Of a stretch of DNA of 64,000 nt, positions 24,395 to 33,039 are shown one piece after another (the stretch's first letter is position 1; every line of letters starts with the position of its first letter). Source of the DNA: Gp6-AA40 sp035649635 (lineage in GTDB: Bacteria > Acidobacteriota > Vicinamibacteria > Vicinamibacterales > UBA2999); NCBI GenBank assembly GCA_035649635.1, contig DASRJE010000233.1:1-64000 (forward strand), written 5' to 3'. The notes under the pieces are model-generated. The model searched no databases and was not told the origin of the DNA. It saw only the letters and a program-made list of their open reading frames with translations. Both the position numbers and the translations under genes were made by a program.

Positions 24395-25051
24395 TCAGAT
24401 CGAGCGTGGATTTCGATGTCTATCCGCCCACCAACTCCAGAGTGTCAGCACGGCCGCGCCGACGAGGGCTGAAATGTAAAGCGTCTGAATAGAAGGTGGT
24501 ACTGTGCCGACCGCTGCCAGGTAGCCGACGACCAGGAATGCCGCAAGCGCGGCAAATACCCATCGTCCGATCGCATCGCGCGCTTCGGTCGTCCGAACGT
24601 AGATCCACAGACCGGCGGCGTAGAGTGTGCTTTCGACGGCCAAGGTGGCAGGAATCGAATTCCACAGCCCGACCCCAAGACGCGGACCGCCCGGATAGAG
24701 CGGCATGTCCGGCCTGTGCGTGACGAAGTCCAGTACCCAGTGGCTCACCACCAATCCGGCAATGACCAAGACGGTCGCTCGGTGACCGGACACGAGCCAC
24801 CGACACACCAGGCCAAACACCAGGCCCCACATGATGAGAAAGACGAGCGAGTGTGAGTACGGGTAGCTCACGAAGTCCAGCGGCGTGAACGCCGTGTTTC
24901 CGGGATCGATACGTACTTGCTCGATGCCAAGGGCAACGAGCACTGGCCATAGAAGATCGGCGAATTGCGCCGCGGCAAACAACAGCGCCAGCGAAACACG
25001 CGGCTGGACGCGCTTGGCTGCGAGTCCCAGTGCAAGGTGACCGATAAACAT
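24395..25051 (-). CDS. YdjM/DUF457-like membrane-bound metal-dependent hydrolase family protein
   Basis: 218 residues with about six to seven hydrophobic helices. Family markers include the N-terminal FIGHLALGLAAKRV, a PYSHSLVF motif near 64-70, and VSHWVLDFVTHRPDMPLYPGGP near 105-127, with His/Asp residues that could bind metal. Inner membrane; biological role unknown. Confidence 0.75.
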   Translation of the reverse strand: MFIGHLALGLAAKRVQPRVSLALLFAAAQFADLLWPVLVALGIEQVRIDPGNTAFTPLDFVSYPYSHSLVFLIMWGLVFGLVCRWLVSGHRATVLVIAGLVVSHWVLDFVTHRPDMPLYPGGPRLGVGLWNSIPATLAVESTLYAAGLWIYVRTTEARDAIGRWVFAALAAFLVVGYLAAVGTVPPSIQTLYISALVGAAVLTLWSWWADRHRNPRSI

Positions 25052-25081
25052 TCAACAACGCGCCGGCTGGTCCAGGCGACT

Positions 25082-25687
25082 CTAGCCCAGCACCCCTTCA
25101 GCGGCGAGACGCTGCCTCAGGGCGTCGACACCCTCGACCTGGAATGCTCGCATTCCAAGGGCTGAAGCGGCAACGACATTAGCGTGCGCGTCATCGAAGA
25201 ACATGATGGCTTCCGCCGGCACATCAAGCCGTTCGAGCGCTTCCTGGTAGATGACTGGATCCGGCTTGGCGGCACCCACCTGATGCGACGAGATCGCCAC
25301 GTCGAAGAGCGCAGTCACGCCGATGTCGTTGGTGTGCCGCTCCCAGTGGAGTTCATTCGAATTGCTCAATGCCGCCAGCCGGAATCGGTGCCGCAGCGAC
25401 TCAAGAAGTTCCCTGGCCCCCGGGAGCAGACCACGCGACCACGTGCGAAACTCCTGCAGGAATTGATCGGTCGAGACCGTCAGCCCCCAGTCGCACACCA
25501 TGCGTTCACCAAATTCCATCCGGTCGAGCCGTCCGGTGCAGTACGCGGCGACGTGAGGACAGTTGGCGAAGTGCTGACGAATCTGGTGTTCGGTGGCGCT
25601 GACGCGCAATAACGGCGCAATGTCGCGCACGCCGGTGTAGTCGACGAGCACACCACCAAGATCAAACAAAAGAACTTGTACGTCCAA
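25082..25687 (-). CDS. HAD-superfamily hydrolase (YihX-like)
   Basis: 201 residues. Motif I reads LLFDLGGVLVD (the second Asp of DxD is Gly, as in YihX-type phosphatases), motif II is LAALSNSNE, motif III is the lysine in GAAKPDPVIY, and motif IV is IMFFDDAHANV. Predicted cytosolic phosphatase of a small sugar- or nucleotide-type phosphate. Confidence 0.87.
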   Translation of the reverse strand: MDVQVLLFDLGGVLVDYTGVRDIAPLLRVSATEHQIRQHFANCPHVAAYCTGRLDRMEFGERMVCDWGLTVSTDQFLQEFRTWSRGLLPGARELLESLRHRFRLAALSNSNELHWERHTNDIGVTALFDVAISSHQVGAAKPDPVIYQEALERLDVPAEAIMFFDDAHANVVAASALGMRAFQVEGVDALRQRLAAEGVLG

Positions 25688-25705
25688 TGCGCCTGAAGCC
25701 CTCTC

Positions 25706-26008
25706 TCACGCCCGTCCGCGCATCTTAGCGACCCACCACCTTAGCCCAACGAAAAGGAATCGCCAGTCGTGAAAGAACTCAGGCGGCTTGCCCTCGATCG
25801 CGTGTCCGACAAATTGAAGGATCCATCCCGCCACGAAAAGCGCAGTCGGAACCGGCCAGAAGCCGGGCACGAAGAAGGTGACGACAAAGAGAAGTAGCGA
25901 CAGCACGATCAGCGGAATGCCGACCGTGTGGCAGAAGCGATTCACCGGGTGGCGGTGGCTGTGGCCGTATTGCGCTATCCAGTCTTCCCAGGATCTGCCC
26001 GCGAGCAT
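25706..26008 (-). CDS. Mpo1-like (DUF962) membrane protein
   Basis: 100 residues from the ATG at 26008 (LAGRSWEDWIAQYGHSHRHPVNR). Family-specific residues: HPVNRFCHTVGIPLIVLS, two transmembrane segments, and GHAIEGKPPEFFHDWRFL. Yeast Mpo1 is an iron-dependent dioxygenase acting on 2-hydroxy fatty acids; His residues in HSHRHP and GHAIEGKPPEFFHDW could be metal ligands. Substrate in this organism unknown. Confidence 0.85.
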   Translation of the reverse strand: MLAGRSWEDWIAQYGHSHRHPVNRFCHTVGIPLIVLSLLLFVVTFFVPGFWPVPTALFVAGWILQFVGHAIEGKPPEFFHDWRFLFVGLRWWVAKMRGRA

Positions 26009-26041
26009 ATGACCCGCGAGGATGGTACATGAAAACAAACG

Positions 26042-26417
26042 TCACGTCGCAGGGGACCTGTTATCGAATCGGCGCGGGAGCGTCGCGGAATTCTTATATT
26101 TTCCGAGGACCGTTCCCACCACGTAGACAACCGGGATCGCGAGCTTTCGCACGATGGCAGGGAGCTCGAGCACCGCGAATTCCGATCGATAGCGCGTCGC
26201 GAGAAATGCCGCGTCGAAGAGTCCTGGGCGTTCGCCGTTCTCTTTCGTTGACGTAAAGAGCGAGGCCAAGGTAGTGCACGTGCATCGGGGGGCCCGCGCC
26301 GGGCTGAGCGACACCATCCGCTCCAATGCGCGCGCCGCCGGGTCCCTGCGTGATTCCCGTCAACGTCAGCCGCTCTCCCTGTCCGTTCTCGATCGTGTAT
26401 GGGTAGGTCTTGTTCAT
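26042..26417 (-). pseudogene. Cupin-domain protein, frameshifted with internal deletion
   Basis: The N-terminal half (NKTYPYTIENGQGERLTLTG, then the metal-site start PPMHVHYL) is in one frame. Directly after HYL the homologous continuation jumps to the C-terminal part (LFTSTKENGERPGLFDAAFL, then VVYVVGTVLGKY) in another frame. About 50 residues of the cupin core, including the second histidine motif, are missing at the junction near 26275. The start overlaps the stop of the next gene upstream by 4 nt, so it was part of an operon. Confidence 0.7.
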
Positions 26418-27157
26418 GGCGCGGTCGCTTCATGACAATCGGGGTACAGCAGTTCCAACTTCGCCGCGAGATCCGGCTCATCGAGTCCATACCAACGCGA
26501 TGTGCCTGGCGGAAGCTGCGGGTCGGAATATCCCACCAGTCGAAGGGTGTCGCGATTGATCTCGACAAGGGTTGCACCGTGCGAGGCGATCTCGGCGCGT
26601 ACGATCTGAGTTGAAGACTCGAGAACGACGGGGTCTGCCGTTTGTCGATCGATCCTCCCGAGAACAAAGAAGAAATCGTTGTCGATCTCGTCATCCGTTC
26701 TGTGCCACTTGTGTCGGACGCCGTATTCCTGAAAAGCGCGGCGCAACTGGTCGAGAGAATTCGGATAACTGCCGCGCTGGTCGGGCCAGCCCATTGCGAC
26801 GGCGATGTCACCCTGGATCGAGAACGATCTCAGGTAAGGGTGCGTGTTGCGGCTTCGAAAAGCATACTCACCGCTTGCCTGGTAGCCACCCACCTGGACT
26901 CTGATCGGCTGGAGTCGTGGACCTCGCAGGAAGTCGACCACTCCGCGCAGGTTCATCGCCGAACCCGAGTTCTGGTTCATCAATCGCTGTCCGTGGCGAC
27001 AGCCCTCGAGTCCAATCACCGTGCCATGAACTTGTTCGAGCTCGTACCGACGAAATGCTGGGCCGAGCAAATCCTGAAGCTTCCCGTGAAGATGCCGCAC
27101 GAGGGCCGACAGCGCTGGCGGCTTCTGGCCGTAGTGCGCAACCAATGTCACTTGCAT
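26414..27157 (-). CDS. Protein of unknown function with possible 2H-phosphoesterase-like motif
   Basis: 247 residues, cytosolic, no transmembrane segment. The N-terminal ~70 residues (QVTLVAHYGQKPPAL, then a VHGTVIGLEG strand) recall the HxT signature of 2H phosphoesterase/LigT folds, but a convincing second HxT is not visible. The middle contains YAFRSRNTHPYLRSFSIQGDIAVAMGWP; the C-terminus is acidic. It ends overlapping the cupin pseudogene by 4 nt. Confidence 0.6.
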   Translation of the reverse strand: MQVTLVAHYGQKPPALSALVRHLHGKLQDLLGPAFRRYELEQVHGTVIGLEGCRHGQRLMNQNSGSAMNLRGVVDFLRGPRLQPIRVQVGGYQASGEYAFRSRNTHPYLRSFSIQGDIAVAMGWPDQRGSYPNSLDQLRRAFQEYGVRHKWHRTDDEIDNDFFFVLGRIDRQTADPVVLESSTQIVRAEIASHGATLVEINRDTLRLVGYSDPQLPPGTSRWYGLDEPDLAAKLELLYPDCHEATAP

Positions 27158-27173
27158 GCCTCAGCGCGGTTTG

Positions 27174-27647
27174 TTACGGAGCCGACGGTACAAGCACCGC
27201 TAACATCAGAAAGACAAACGCAAGGACTCCGGCGATGTTCCTGAAGTAATTGAGGGACATCCATCGACGGACGCGACCTGTCAGGACGTCACGCGACAAC
27301 GACCTGGCGTTAGAGGTGAGGCGCTCCTGCTCGGGAACGAAGTACACCATGGTGGACGCGTGAATTGCCAGGTACAAGGCAAACGCAATCGATAACCGCG
27401 CTTCCCTCTCAAACAGGTGCCGGTTCAAAAAAAGGCTCACCACAAACGACAACAACGCGATGGGTGACACGACCTTCCAGTAGTGCGCTGTCTTGTGCCC
27501 ATGTGGCCCGACGAACATGTGGAACGACTCGGGAGGATTGGACGCCCACGTCCGATCGGACGTAAACGACTCGAACATCATCGGAGCCAGATTGAGGCTG
27601 TAGAAGAAGACCAGTACAACCAGGCAAAGATCTGCGAGATCGGGCAT
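27174..27647 (-). CDS. DUF1772-like membrane protein
   Basis: 157 residues with four hydrophobic helices (about 5-25, 58-75, 85-105, 130-152) and charged loops. The MMFESFTSDRTWASNPPES loop and the helix layout resemble DUF1772/anthrone-oxygenase-like membrane proteins. Upstream of the 26414 gene with a 16-bp gap. Role unknown. Confidence 0.6.
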   Translation of the reverse strand: MPDLADLCLVVLVFFYSLNLAPMMFESFTSDRTWASNPPESFHMFVGPHGHKTAHYWKVVSPIALLSFVVSLFLNRHLFEREARLSIAFALYLAIHASTMVYFVPEQERLTSNARSLSRDVLTGRVRRWMSLNYFRNIAGVLAFVFLMLAVLVPSAP

Positions 27648-27735
27648 GTCCGTCGTTTTCTCCGCAGGTGGAGGCGCAAGTGGTTGGTCGAACTCTAGTA
27701 GGCCCTTGTTTGCCCGAGGCTCTACCGGTGCCCAG

Positions 27736-28590
27736 TTAGCCAGCTCTCAGGAAGTCAAGGATAACAGCGGTCTGGTCGCGCACCACATGTCCGGTATGAG
27801 GCAACACTCGAATGGTCGCGTGTGGAACACACTGCTCCAATCGGCGTCTTGTCGCATGCGAATCGAGGAGCGCGTCTTGTGCCCCGACGATCGCCAGGAC
27901 CGGAATCGTCAAACGTCTCAGTGCCTCGTCTTCAAAGGGCGGCACCTTACCGCGGCGATGACGAAAGTGCTTGGCGATGAGCAGCGCCAGCTTCCCGATT
28001 TCGCGGTCAGCGGGATGCGGAGGCCCACTCATTGGTCCAACGGCTAACGCCATTGCTTTTCGTCGGCCCCATCGTCCGAGGAACATCAAGGCGGCTGCCT
28101 TGAAAACGAACGACGACTTCTGCCGCCCAACCCCCGATGGGCTGACTACGACGAGCTTGTCGACGCGGGCAGGCCGGCGTATCGCATAATCCAGCGCCAT
28201 CCATCCACCAAGCGAGACACCAACAACCGAGCTGCACCGGAGACCAAGCGCCTCCATCACATCGTCCAGCCACGCGGCATAGGCTTCAGAGGACAGCTCA
28301 GGTCGTGACGGCGCACTGAATCCGGGTTCACCGATCAGGTCAACGGCGTAGACGCGAAACTGTTCCGCCCATGCCGCGATCTCGCGAATCCACATGGCGA
28401 CATTCGCACCGGAGCCCTGAAGGAGCAGCACCGGCGGAGCCGCGACGCCACCGCAGACCAGGATGAAGGTTTCCCCTTCGCGCGTCGGCACTCTGCGTTG
28501 CTCAACCGGGATGGGCCAGCGCCCAAGCATCTCCGCGTAGCGAGCGTGAACGGCAGCCCGGCCTTCATCAGAGACCCAGATGCTGTTCAT
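27736..28590 (-). CDS. Alpha/beta hydrolase, co-translated with an HTH regulator
   Basis: 284 residues. Clear catalytic elements: VLLLQGSGANVAMW (oxyanion), the VVGVSLGGWMALDYA elbow near 120-126, the acid in IVGAQDALLD near 233, and the His in LPHTGHVVRD near 268. It resembles the C-C/ester hydrolase branch. Its start overlaps the stop of the DNA-binding protein by 4 nt, so the regulator and hydrolase form one unit. Confidence 0.86.
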   Translation of the reverse strand: MNSIWVSDEGRAAVHARYAEMLGRWPIPVEQRRVPTREGETFILVCGGVAAPPVLLLQGSGANVAMWIREIAAWAEQFRVYAVDLIGEPGFSAPSRPELSSEAYAAWLDDVMEALGLRCSSVVGVSLGGWMALDYAIRRPARVDKLVVVSPSGVGRQKSSFVFKAAALMFLGRWGRRKAMALAVGPMSGPPHPADREIGKLALLIAKHFRHRRGKVPPFEDEALRRLTIPVLAIVGAQDALLDSHATRRRLEQCVPHATIRVLPHTGHVVRDQTAVILDFLRAG

Positions 28591-29030
28591 GCGCTTTCAC
28601 CGGCGACCAGCGTCTTCACGAGATTGAGCATCGAGACCGTGGTTTCGGCGCTTCCGGAGAGAAAGATCTTGAGACGCCCACGCTCCGCGTCATACATGGT
28701 ATCGATACGCAGCGGCTGACCCTCGTCGCGCGGAGCCTTGGCCGCCGCCATCACCATGTTCGTGACCCGGTCAACCGACTCAGGGCTGATGGCGTCGACC
28801 TGCACGATCGTGGACACGTCGACATGACGATGACGCCTGACGGGTTCTTCCGAACGCGCGGCGCCGCCGACGAGGGCGTTCAGATCCGCCTGCGAGATTC
28901 GATACTGCTTGCCGATGCGGACCCCCTTCAGGCGTCCCGTGCGGAGGTACGCGCGCACCGTTCTCACGTGAAGACCGAGCCGCTCAGCGACCTGCTCAAC
29001 CGAGTACAGACCACGTTCGTTTAGTGCCAT
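28587..29030 (-). CDS. MerR/excisionase-type helix-turn-helix DNA-binding protein
   Basis: 147 residues. Residues ~7-55 form a winged HTH (YSVEQVAERLGLHVRTVRAYLRTGRLKGVRIGKQYRISQADLNALV in outline). The C-terminal ~75 residues (VQVDAISPESVDRVTNMVMAA, then RIDTMYDAERGRLKIFLSGSAE) look like a ligand- or dimer-forming domain. It is followed with a 4-nt overlap by an alpha/beta hydrolase, probably its regulatory target. AT-rich palindromes just upstream are candidate operators. Confidence 0.85.
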   Translation of the reverse strand: MALNERGLYSVEQVAERLGLHVRTVRAYLRTGRLKGVRIGKQYRISQADLNALVGGAARSEEPVRRHRHVDVSTIVQVDAISPESVDRVTNMVMAAAKAPRDEGQPLRIDTMYDAERGRLKIFLSGSAETTVSMLNLVKTLVAGESA

Positions 29031-29075
29031 AACAGCACTATGGCAGCTCGCTATACGTATGTATAGGTAATAATA
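29031..29075 (-). promoter_or_regulatory. Operator/promoter candidate upstream of the HTH gene
   Basis: Two inverted repeats stand out in an AT-rich island: CTATAC-GTAT-GTATAG at 29051-29066 and CCATA-n7-TATGG across the start codon (about 29028-29044). Hexamers such as TATTATT and TATACA on the minus strand could serve as promoter boxes. Autoregulation is inferred from position only. Confidence 0.45.
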
Positions 29076-29128
29076 CGTCTATGCCGGACGCGGTCGAACG
29101 GCCTCTGATTACCCACAAGGAACCGCAG

Positions 29129-29983
29129 TCACCCCAGCATTCTCGCCAGCGCAGTCGATTCGTCATTCCAGTCAGTGCGTGGCTCCGCCGCGAGCCGTGC
29201 CAACGTCCACAGCCGGACGCGTTCGTGGTCAACGTCGAGAAGATCCGCAAACCGTCGAATAGTCGCGCCGAGAGCGCTGGACAATCGCCCTTTGCAGTTG
29301 AGCAGATGTTGCGTCGCGTCGTAGGCGCGATCTCCCACGAAGGGCTTGGGGTCGATGACGAGCCAGGGCTCTCGCCGCGCTCGCAGGACATTGCCCGCGT
29401 GCAGATCGGTCGCCAACAGCACCTCGTCGCCGGACCATACTGACAGTTCTTTGAACAGGCGGAGGCCTTCCCGCACCAGACCGGCGTCACTCCATCCGGG
29501 TGCCGCGCGCATGGTTTCCTGCGACCAATGCGCGAGCATCACTGAGAGTGGACGGAAGGAAAACGGCGGCGAGGGTTTGCGCCAGAGACGACGAAGCAAT
29601 CCGGCGATGACGACATCCTGTTCGGGTTCTGGCAGCTCGCGCAGCGCTGTCCCAGGTTCGCAACGTTCCAGTAACAACGCGTTGTGCGCCGCGTCCGCGT
29701 CGAGAACACGCACGGTCGCCTCACCATCCCAGAAGCGAAGTCCCTCGAGCTCGTCCTCCCCTTCCAGGTGCGGCATACCGAGTTTCAGGACAACGCGGGC
29801 ACCGTCGCTGCATACGGCGGGCGCGACCCATCCCGCGCTTGTTTCGCCACTCCACGGTGATTCGAGCGAGAGCGACCACCTGTTCTGCAGCTCCCGGATG
29901 AGGCATGGCAGCTTCTCGAGCCACGCCGTCCGCTCCGGAACTCCGCGGCAGGCTTCGACCAGGTGCCGAGGGAGAGTGGTCAC
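29129..29983 (-). CDS. Aminoglycoside/hydroxyurea phosphotransferase family (APH(6)-like) kinase
   Basis: 284 residues from a GTG at 29983 (TTLPRHLVEACRGVPERTAWL), chosen because the upstream LysE-type gene ends at 30028. Kinase elements: a VVLKLGMPHLEGEDE lysine region near 70, LLATDLHAGNVL (catalytic Asp and Asn) near 200, and VIDPKPFVGDRAYD with the metal-binding Asp near 220. Layout matches the streptomycin/hydroxyurea phosphotransferase family. An actual resistance phenotype cannot be inferred. Confidence 0.82.
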   Translation of the reverse strand: MTTLPRHLVEACRGVPERTAWLEKLPCLIRELQNRWSLSLESPWSGETSAGWVAPAVCSDGARVVLKLGMPHLEGEDELEGLRFWDGEATVRVLDADAAHNALLLERCEPGTALRELPEPEQDVVIAGLLRRLWRKPSPPFSFRPLSVMLAHWSQETMRAAPGWSDAGLVREGLRLFKELSVWSGDEVLLATDLHAGNVLRARREPWLVIDPKPFVGDRAYDATQHLLNCKGRLSSALGATIRRFADLLDVDHERVRLWTLARLAAEPRTDWNDESTALARMLG

Positions 29984-30027
29984 GCGTTCAGACTCGTGAT
30001 GTCGTCCTTTCGCACACTGGTTCACGG

Positions 30028-30699
30028 TCAGGGCTCCGCAGGAACCGCGTCTTGCACATTGGCAAGCGATCGCTCTCGCGACATCCACAACTCTCGCAAG
30101 GACGTGAGTGCGAGCGCCAGAAACAAGATCGCGCACAGGCGATAGGTGACACGCGCCCAGCGGCTGCCGGCCCGGCCGAGCGCCCAATCGACGATTGCGG
30201 CGAACACGAGGGCCCAGACGATCGACGACAGCATGAAACCGGCAAAGAACACAGCGTAGTCGGCGCTCCGCGGCTCGTGAACCCCTACGGCACCGAGCGC
30301 ACTCCCCAGTGCGGCCCAGTAGCCCACGTTCTGCGGATTCGTGAGCGAGAGCAGCATGCCCGATCTGAGTGCGGCATCATTGGCCCCGCTCTCAGCAGTT
30401 CCGTCGAGCGTGAACTCCAGCTTGCTCGCCACCCACGCGTCACGTGCCAGCCACAGGAGATACAGCGCGCCTGCCATGCCGATAGGAAGTCGAAGCGACT
30501 CCAACGTGGCGAGCAGTCCAACGCCGGCGAGGCCCAGGACCGCCCACAATGCATCGCCCACCAGCGAACCGAGCTGCACTGCCAGCGCAGACCGAAAGCC
30601 ACCGCGTACACCATGGCGTAACGTCGCCGCGAACACCGGCCCCGGTGCCGCGTTGAAGACCAGCCCCAATCCAAACGCGGCCACAAGGACGGTCAGCAC
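30028..30699 (-). CDS. LysE-family translocator
   Basis: 223 residues, about six hydrophobic helices. LysE/RhtB signature near the N-terminus (NAAPGPVFAATLRHGVRGG), AVQLGSLVGDALWAVLGLAGVG, and the SLTNPQNVGYWAALG motif near 120. Inner-membrane exporter of amino acids or related metabolites; substrate unknown. It precedes the APH-like kinase by about 45 bp. Confidence 0.88.
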   Translation of the reverse strand: MLTVLVAAFGLGLVFNAAPGPVFAATLRHGVRGGFRSALAVQLGSLVGDALWAVLGLAGVGLLATLESLRLPIGMAGALYLLWLARDAWVASKLEFTLDGTAESGANDAALRSGMLLSLTNPQNVGYWAALGSALGAVGVHEPRSADYAVFFAGFMLSSIVWALVFAAIVDWALGRAGSRWARVTYRLCAILFLALALTSLRELWMSRERSLANVQDAVPAEP

Positions 30700-30773
30700 C
30701 TCGTTCCTCTCACTTGATCACACCGGCGCGTTGTGCGGCGTCACACGCGGATTTTGTACGGCGCGCGCTGTTG

Positions 30774-31043
30774 TCACGACCGCACGACGGGCCTTGTCGA
30801 TCGTACCCATCGAAAGACGCGCCACCCCGACAACAGCGCCACGCCCAACAGCAAGCCAATGAACCACCGCATGGCCGGCGCGACACCGTTCGGCAGGTCC
30901 GGCAGTGGGACGATCTCGGGCACCAATCGCGGTGTCAGGAACGCATACAGGAAGGCGACGATCGGAGCGCCAAACCACCATCCGGGACTGCCGCCGCGCC
31001 CCTCTTCCGCAGCTCTTTCGTGAAACAGCGGCAGTTTCGCCAT
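30774..31043 (-). CDS. Small membrane protein
   Basis: 89 residues from the ATG at 31043, which has an excellent AAGGAGG ribosome-binding site. Two hydrophobic segments at ~25-42 and ~58-75, with a basic C-terminus (RVFRWVRS). No family recognised. Confidence 0.65.
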   Translation of the reverse strand: MAKLPLFHERAAEEGRGGSPGWWFGAPIVAFLYAFLTPRLVPEIVPLPDLPNGVAPAMRWFIGLLLGVALLSGWRVFRWVRSTRPVVRS

Positions 31044-31077
31044 GCATCCTCCTTGTGACGCGACCATCAGCCTCCGA

Positions 31078-32172
31078 CTACTTCGCTCGCCCGGTGTAGC
31101 CCTGCGCGATCATCGGAATCGCAATCACTCGGTTTCTCGCGCTCGCTGTTCCCCACGTGCCATAGAACACGATGCCGAAGAGCGTCTTCTTGTCGCGACC
31201 GCCGAACGCCGTGCCGTGCAGCCCTTGCGGCCCGCGAATGCTGCCGAGAAACTCGCCCTTCGGACCGAAGACATCCACCGACGACCCGGTGGCCACATAC
31301 ACTCGCCCTTGCGCATCGACGGCCGAGCCGTCACCGTCCTGACCTCCCCTGAGCTTTCCGAACTCCCGCTGGTTGGTCAAGGATCCGTCGGCCTGCACGT
31401 CGAACGCGATGACCACCGCGCCGTTCGTGACGTAGAGCGTTTTCTCATCAGGGCTCAGGATGATGCCGTTGGCGAGCACAATCCCCTCCCCGTAGCGCGA
31501 GAGGACGCCCTGCGGGTTCGCGTAGAACAGGCCGCCTCCTGTGATCGCGAGGTAGACACCTCCGCGGCGGTCGGCAACGATATCGTTCATCACTCCACCG
31601 ACGCACTCGAGCGGCTCGCCGCGAAAAGAGCTCGTCAACACCTTGCGTTGCGGCTCGAGTTGCAGGATGGCCTCGTTCAGCCCCCTCGATGCGAGAAACA
31701 GCGCCCCATTGCTGCTTCGCGACAGGGCGCCGCCCGTGTTCGTATCGCTGTGGATGATCGTGCCACGGCCCGTCGCGGGGTCGAGCTTCATCACGTTGCT
31801 CGCGTCGTTGTTCGCGAACAGCATCGTGCCATCGTCGCCTGCGATGATGCCGTCGGCGTTATTGCCTTCCCATGACCAAACAACTTTCCAGGTTTGCCCG
31901 GCAGCGATGACACCCGGTATTTCCGTGGATGCCGGTGGGGCTGGGGGCTCGGGCGGCGGCGACGAGTTCGTATTGGCCGGTGATGGTCCACCCCCGATGG
32001 AAAAGGGCTGAGGAGGGACCTTGCATTTGGCCAGGACGGCTTTCAGTCCGGGATTCTGCCAGGACTGCAGGCTGCTGCCCCGAGCATAAGCAGGAGAGGG
32101 ACTCTGCGCAGAAACGGCGACTGCAATACCGCCCAAAAGAACGGCGAGAGTGATTACCGATCTCATCATCAC
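31078..32172 (-). CDS. Secreted SMP-30/gluconolactonase-like beta-propeller protein
   Basis: 364 residues. The signal peptide (ITLAVLLGGIAVAVSAQ) is followed by a Pro-rich linker at ~60-85 (PPPEPPAPPAS). The rest is a propeller with DDGTMLFANNDASNVMKLDP, GGVMNDIVADRRGGVYLAI, LANGIILSPDEKTLYVTNG and DAQGRVYVATGSSVDVF, matching the Ca-binding SMP-30/lactonase family layout. Probably a periplasmic lactonase-type hydrolase; substrate unknown. It starts within the stop codon of the methyltransferase upstream (ATGA). Confidence 0.82.
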   Translation of the reverse strand: MMMRSVITLAVLLGGIAVAVSAQSPSPAYARGSSLQSWQNPGLKAVLAKCKVPPQPFSIGGGPSPANTNSSPPPEPPAPPASTEIPGVIAAGQTWKVVWSWEGNNADGIIAGDDGTMLFANNDASNVMKLDPATGRGTIIHSDTNTGGALSRSSNGALFLASRGLNEAILQLEPQRKVLTSSFRGEPLECVGGVMNDIVADRRGGVYLAITGGGLFYANPQGVLSRYGEGIVLANGIILSPDEKTLYVTNGAVVIAFDVQADGSLTNQREFGKLRGGQDGDGSAVDAQGRVYVATGSSVDVFGPKGEFLGSIRGPQGLHGTAFGGRDKKTLFGIVFYGTWGTASARNRVIAIPMIAQGYTGRAK

Positions 32173-32927
32173 CCTTCCGTCATTCTAAAGAAGAACACAT
32201 CAATCGGCTCGATCACGGCACGCCCATGCGGTCCCGGATCGTGCTGTCGCACGGCGTCGAGCCCGCTGGACAGCTCCTCGTTAGAAACTCGCGCCAGCAC
32301 TGAGTCAGCTCCGGCTGCGAGCTTCTCGGCGTAGGCCCCCCAGGTCGGCGCAATCGTCTGCATGACGACTTGTGACTGACTGCAGCGAAACCCGGCCGTT
32401 TCGAACACCGCGCGCAAGCGTGCGCGATCGGGAAGAAGCTCCTCGAGCATTCGGCGCGTGCTCGGAAAGAACGGGACATACGGGTAGTTCGAAATTTCTT
32501 CTCTGGTTCCGTTCCTCACCACGACTGTCCCGTTCGCACGCAGCACCCGGCGACACTCCTCGGCAGCGCGATCCGGATCTCGGAAATGATGAAAGCTCAT
32601 CGACATGAAGATCATGTCGACCACCCCGTCTCCGATCGGAATCGCTTCTGCGGCGCCGCGTTCATAGTAAACGAGAGCCCCGCTCGGCTTCCGGCGCGCT
32701 TGATGCAACATCTTCTCTGAGGGATCGAGACCGACGACACGCGCGCCAAATCGATTCGCCAGAGCATCGCAGAACCGCCCGGTTCCGCAACCGAGGTCGA
32801 GAATTGTGGTGACAGACCCGACGTCCAAATGCGACTCGATCACGTTCATCCAAAGGTTGAGAACCTCAGGGCCGTGATCGCGGCCGCGATCGTAAGCGGC
32901 GGGAATATTCGTCAGGTCGTAGTCCAT
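32169..32927 (-). CDS. Class I SAM-dependent methyltransferase
   Basis: 252 residues. Motif I ILDLGCGTGRFCDAL near 43-54, an acidic end of strand 2 (VVGLDPSEKML), a GDGVVDMIFMSMSFHHF motif near 115, and the post-motif VLRANGTVVVRNGT. UbiE/Methyltransf_11 type, substrate unknown. Translationally coupled to the downstream secreted propeller. Confidence 0.87.
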   Translation of the reverse strand: MDYDLTNIPAAYDRGRDHGPEVLNLWMNVIESHLDVGSVTTILDLGCGTGRFCDALANRFGARVVGLDPSEKMLHQARRKPSGALVYYERGAAEAIPIGDGVVDMIFMSMSFHHFRDPDRAAEECRRVLRANGTVVVRNGTREEISNYPYVPFFPSTRRMLEELLPDRARLRAVFETAGFRCSQSQVVMQTIAPTWGAYAEKLAAGADSVLARVSNEELSSGLDAVRQHDPGPHGRAVIEPIDVFFFRMTEG

Positions 32928-33039
32928 GCGCCAGCCACGCTGCCTTGATATGAGAAAGCCTCCGGTGCTTCATCGTCCCGAGATCTGAAGCCGAGCTCGG
33001 GTTTCATCTTGGATTACCCATGTCTGCTCACCAGCGAGA

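Noticed and set aside
29129..29983. Antibiotic-resistance island around the APH-like kinase
   Set aside because: No integrase, transposase or compositional shift is visible; the gene sits among ordinary chromosomal genes, and the family includes non-resistance kinases.
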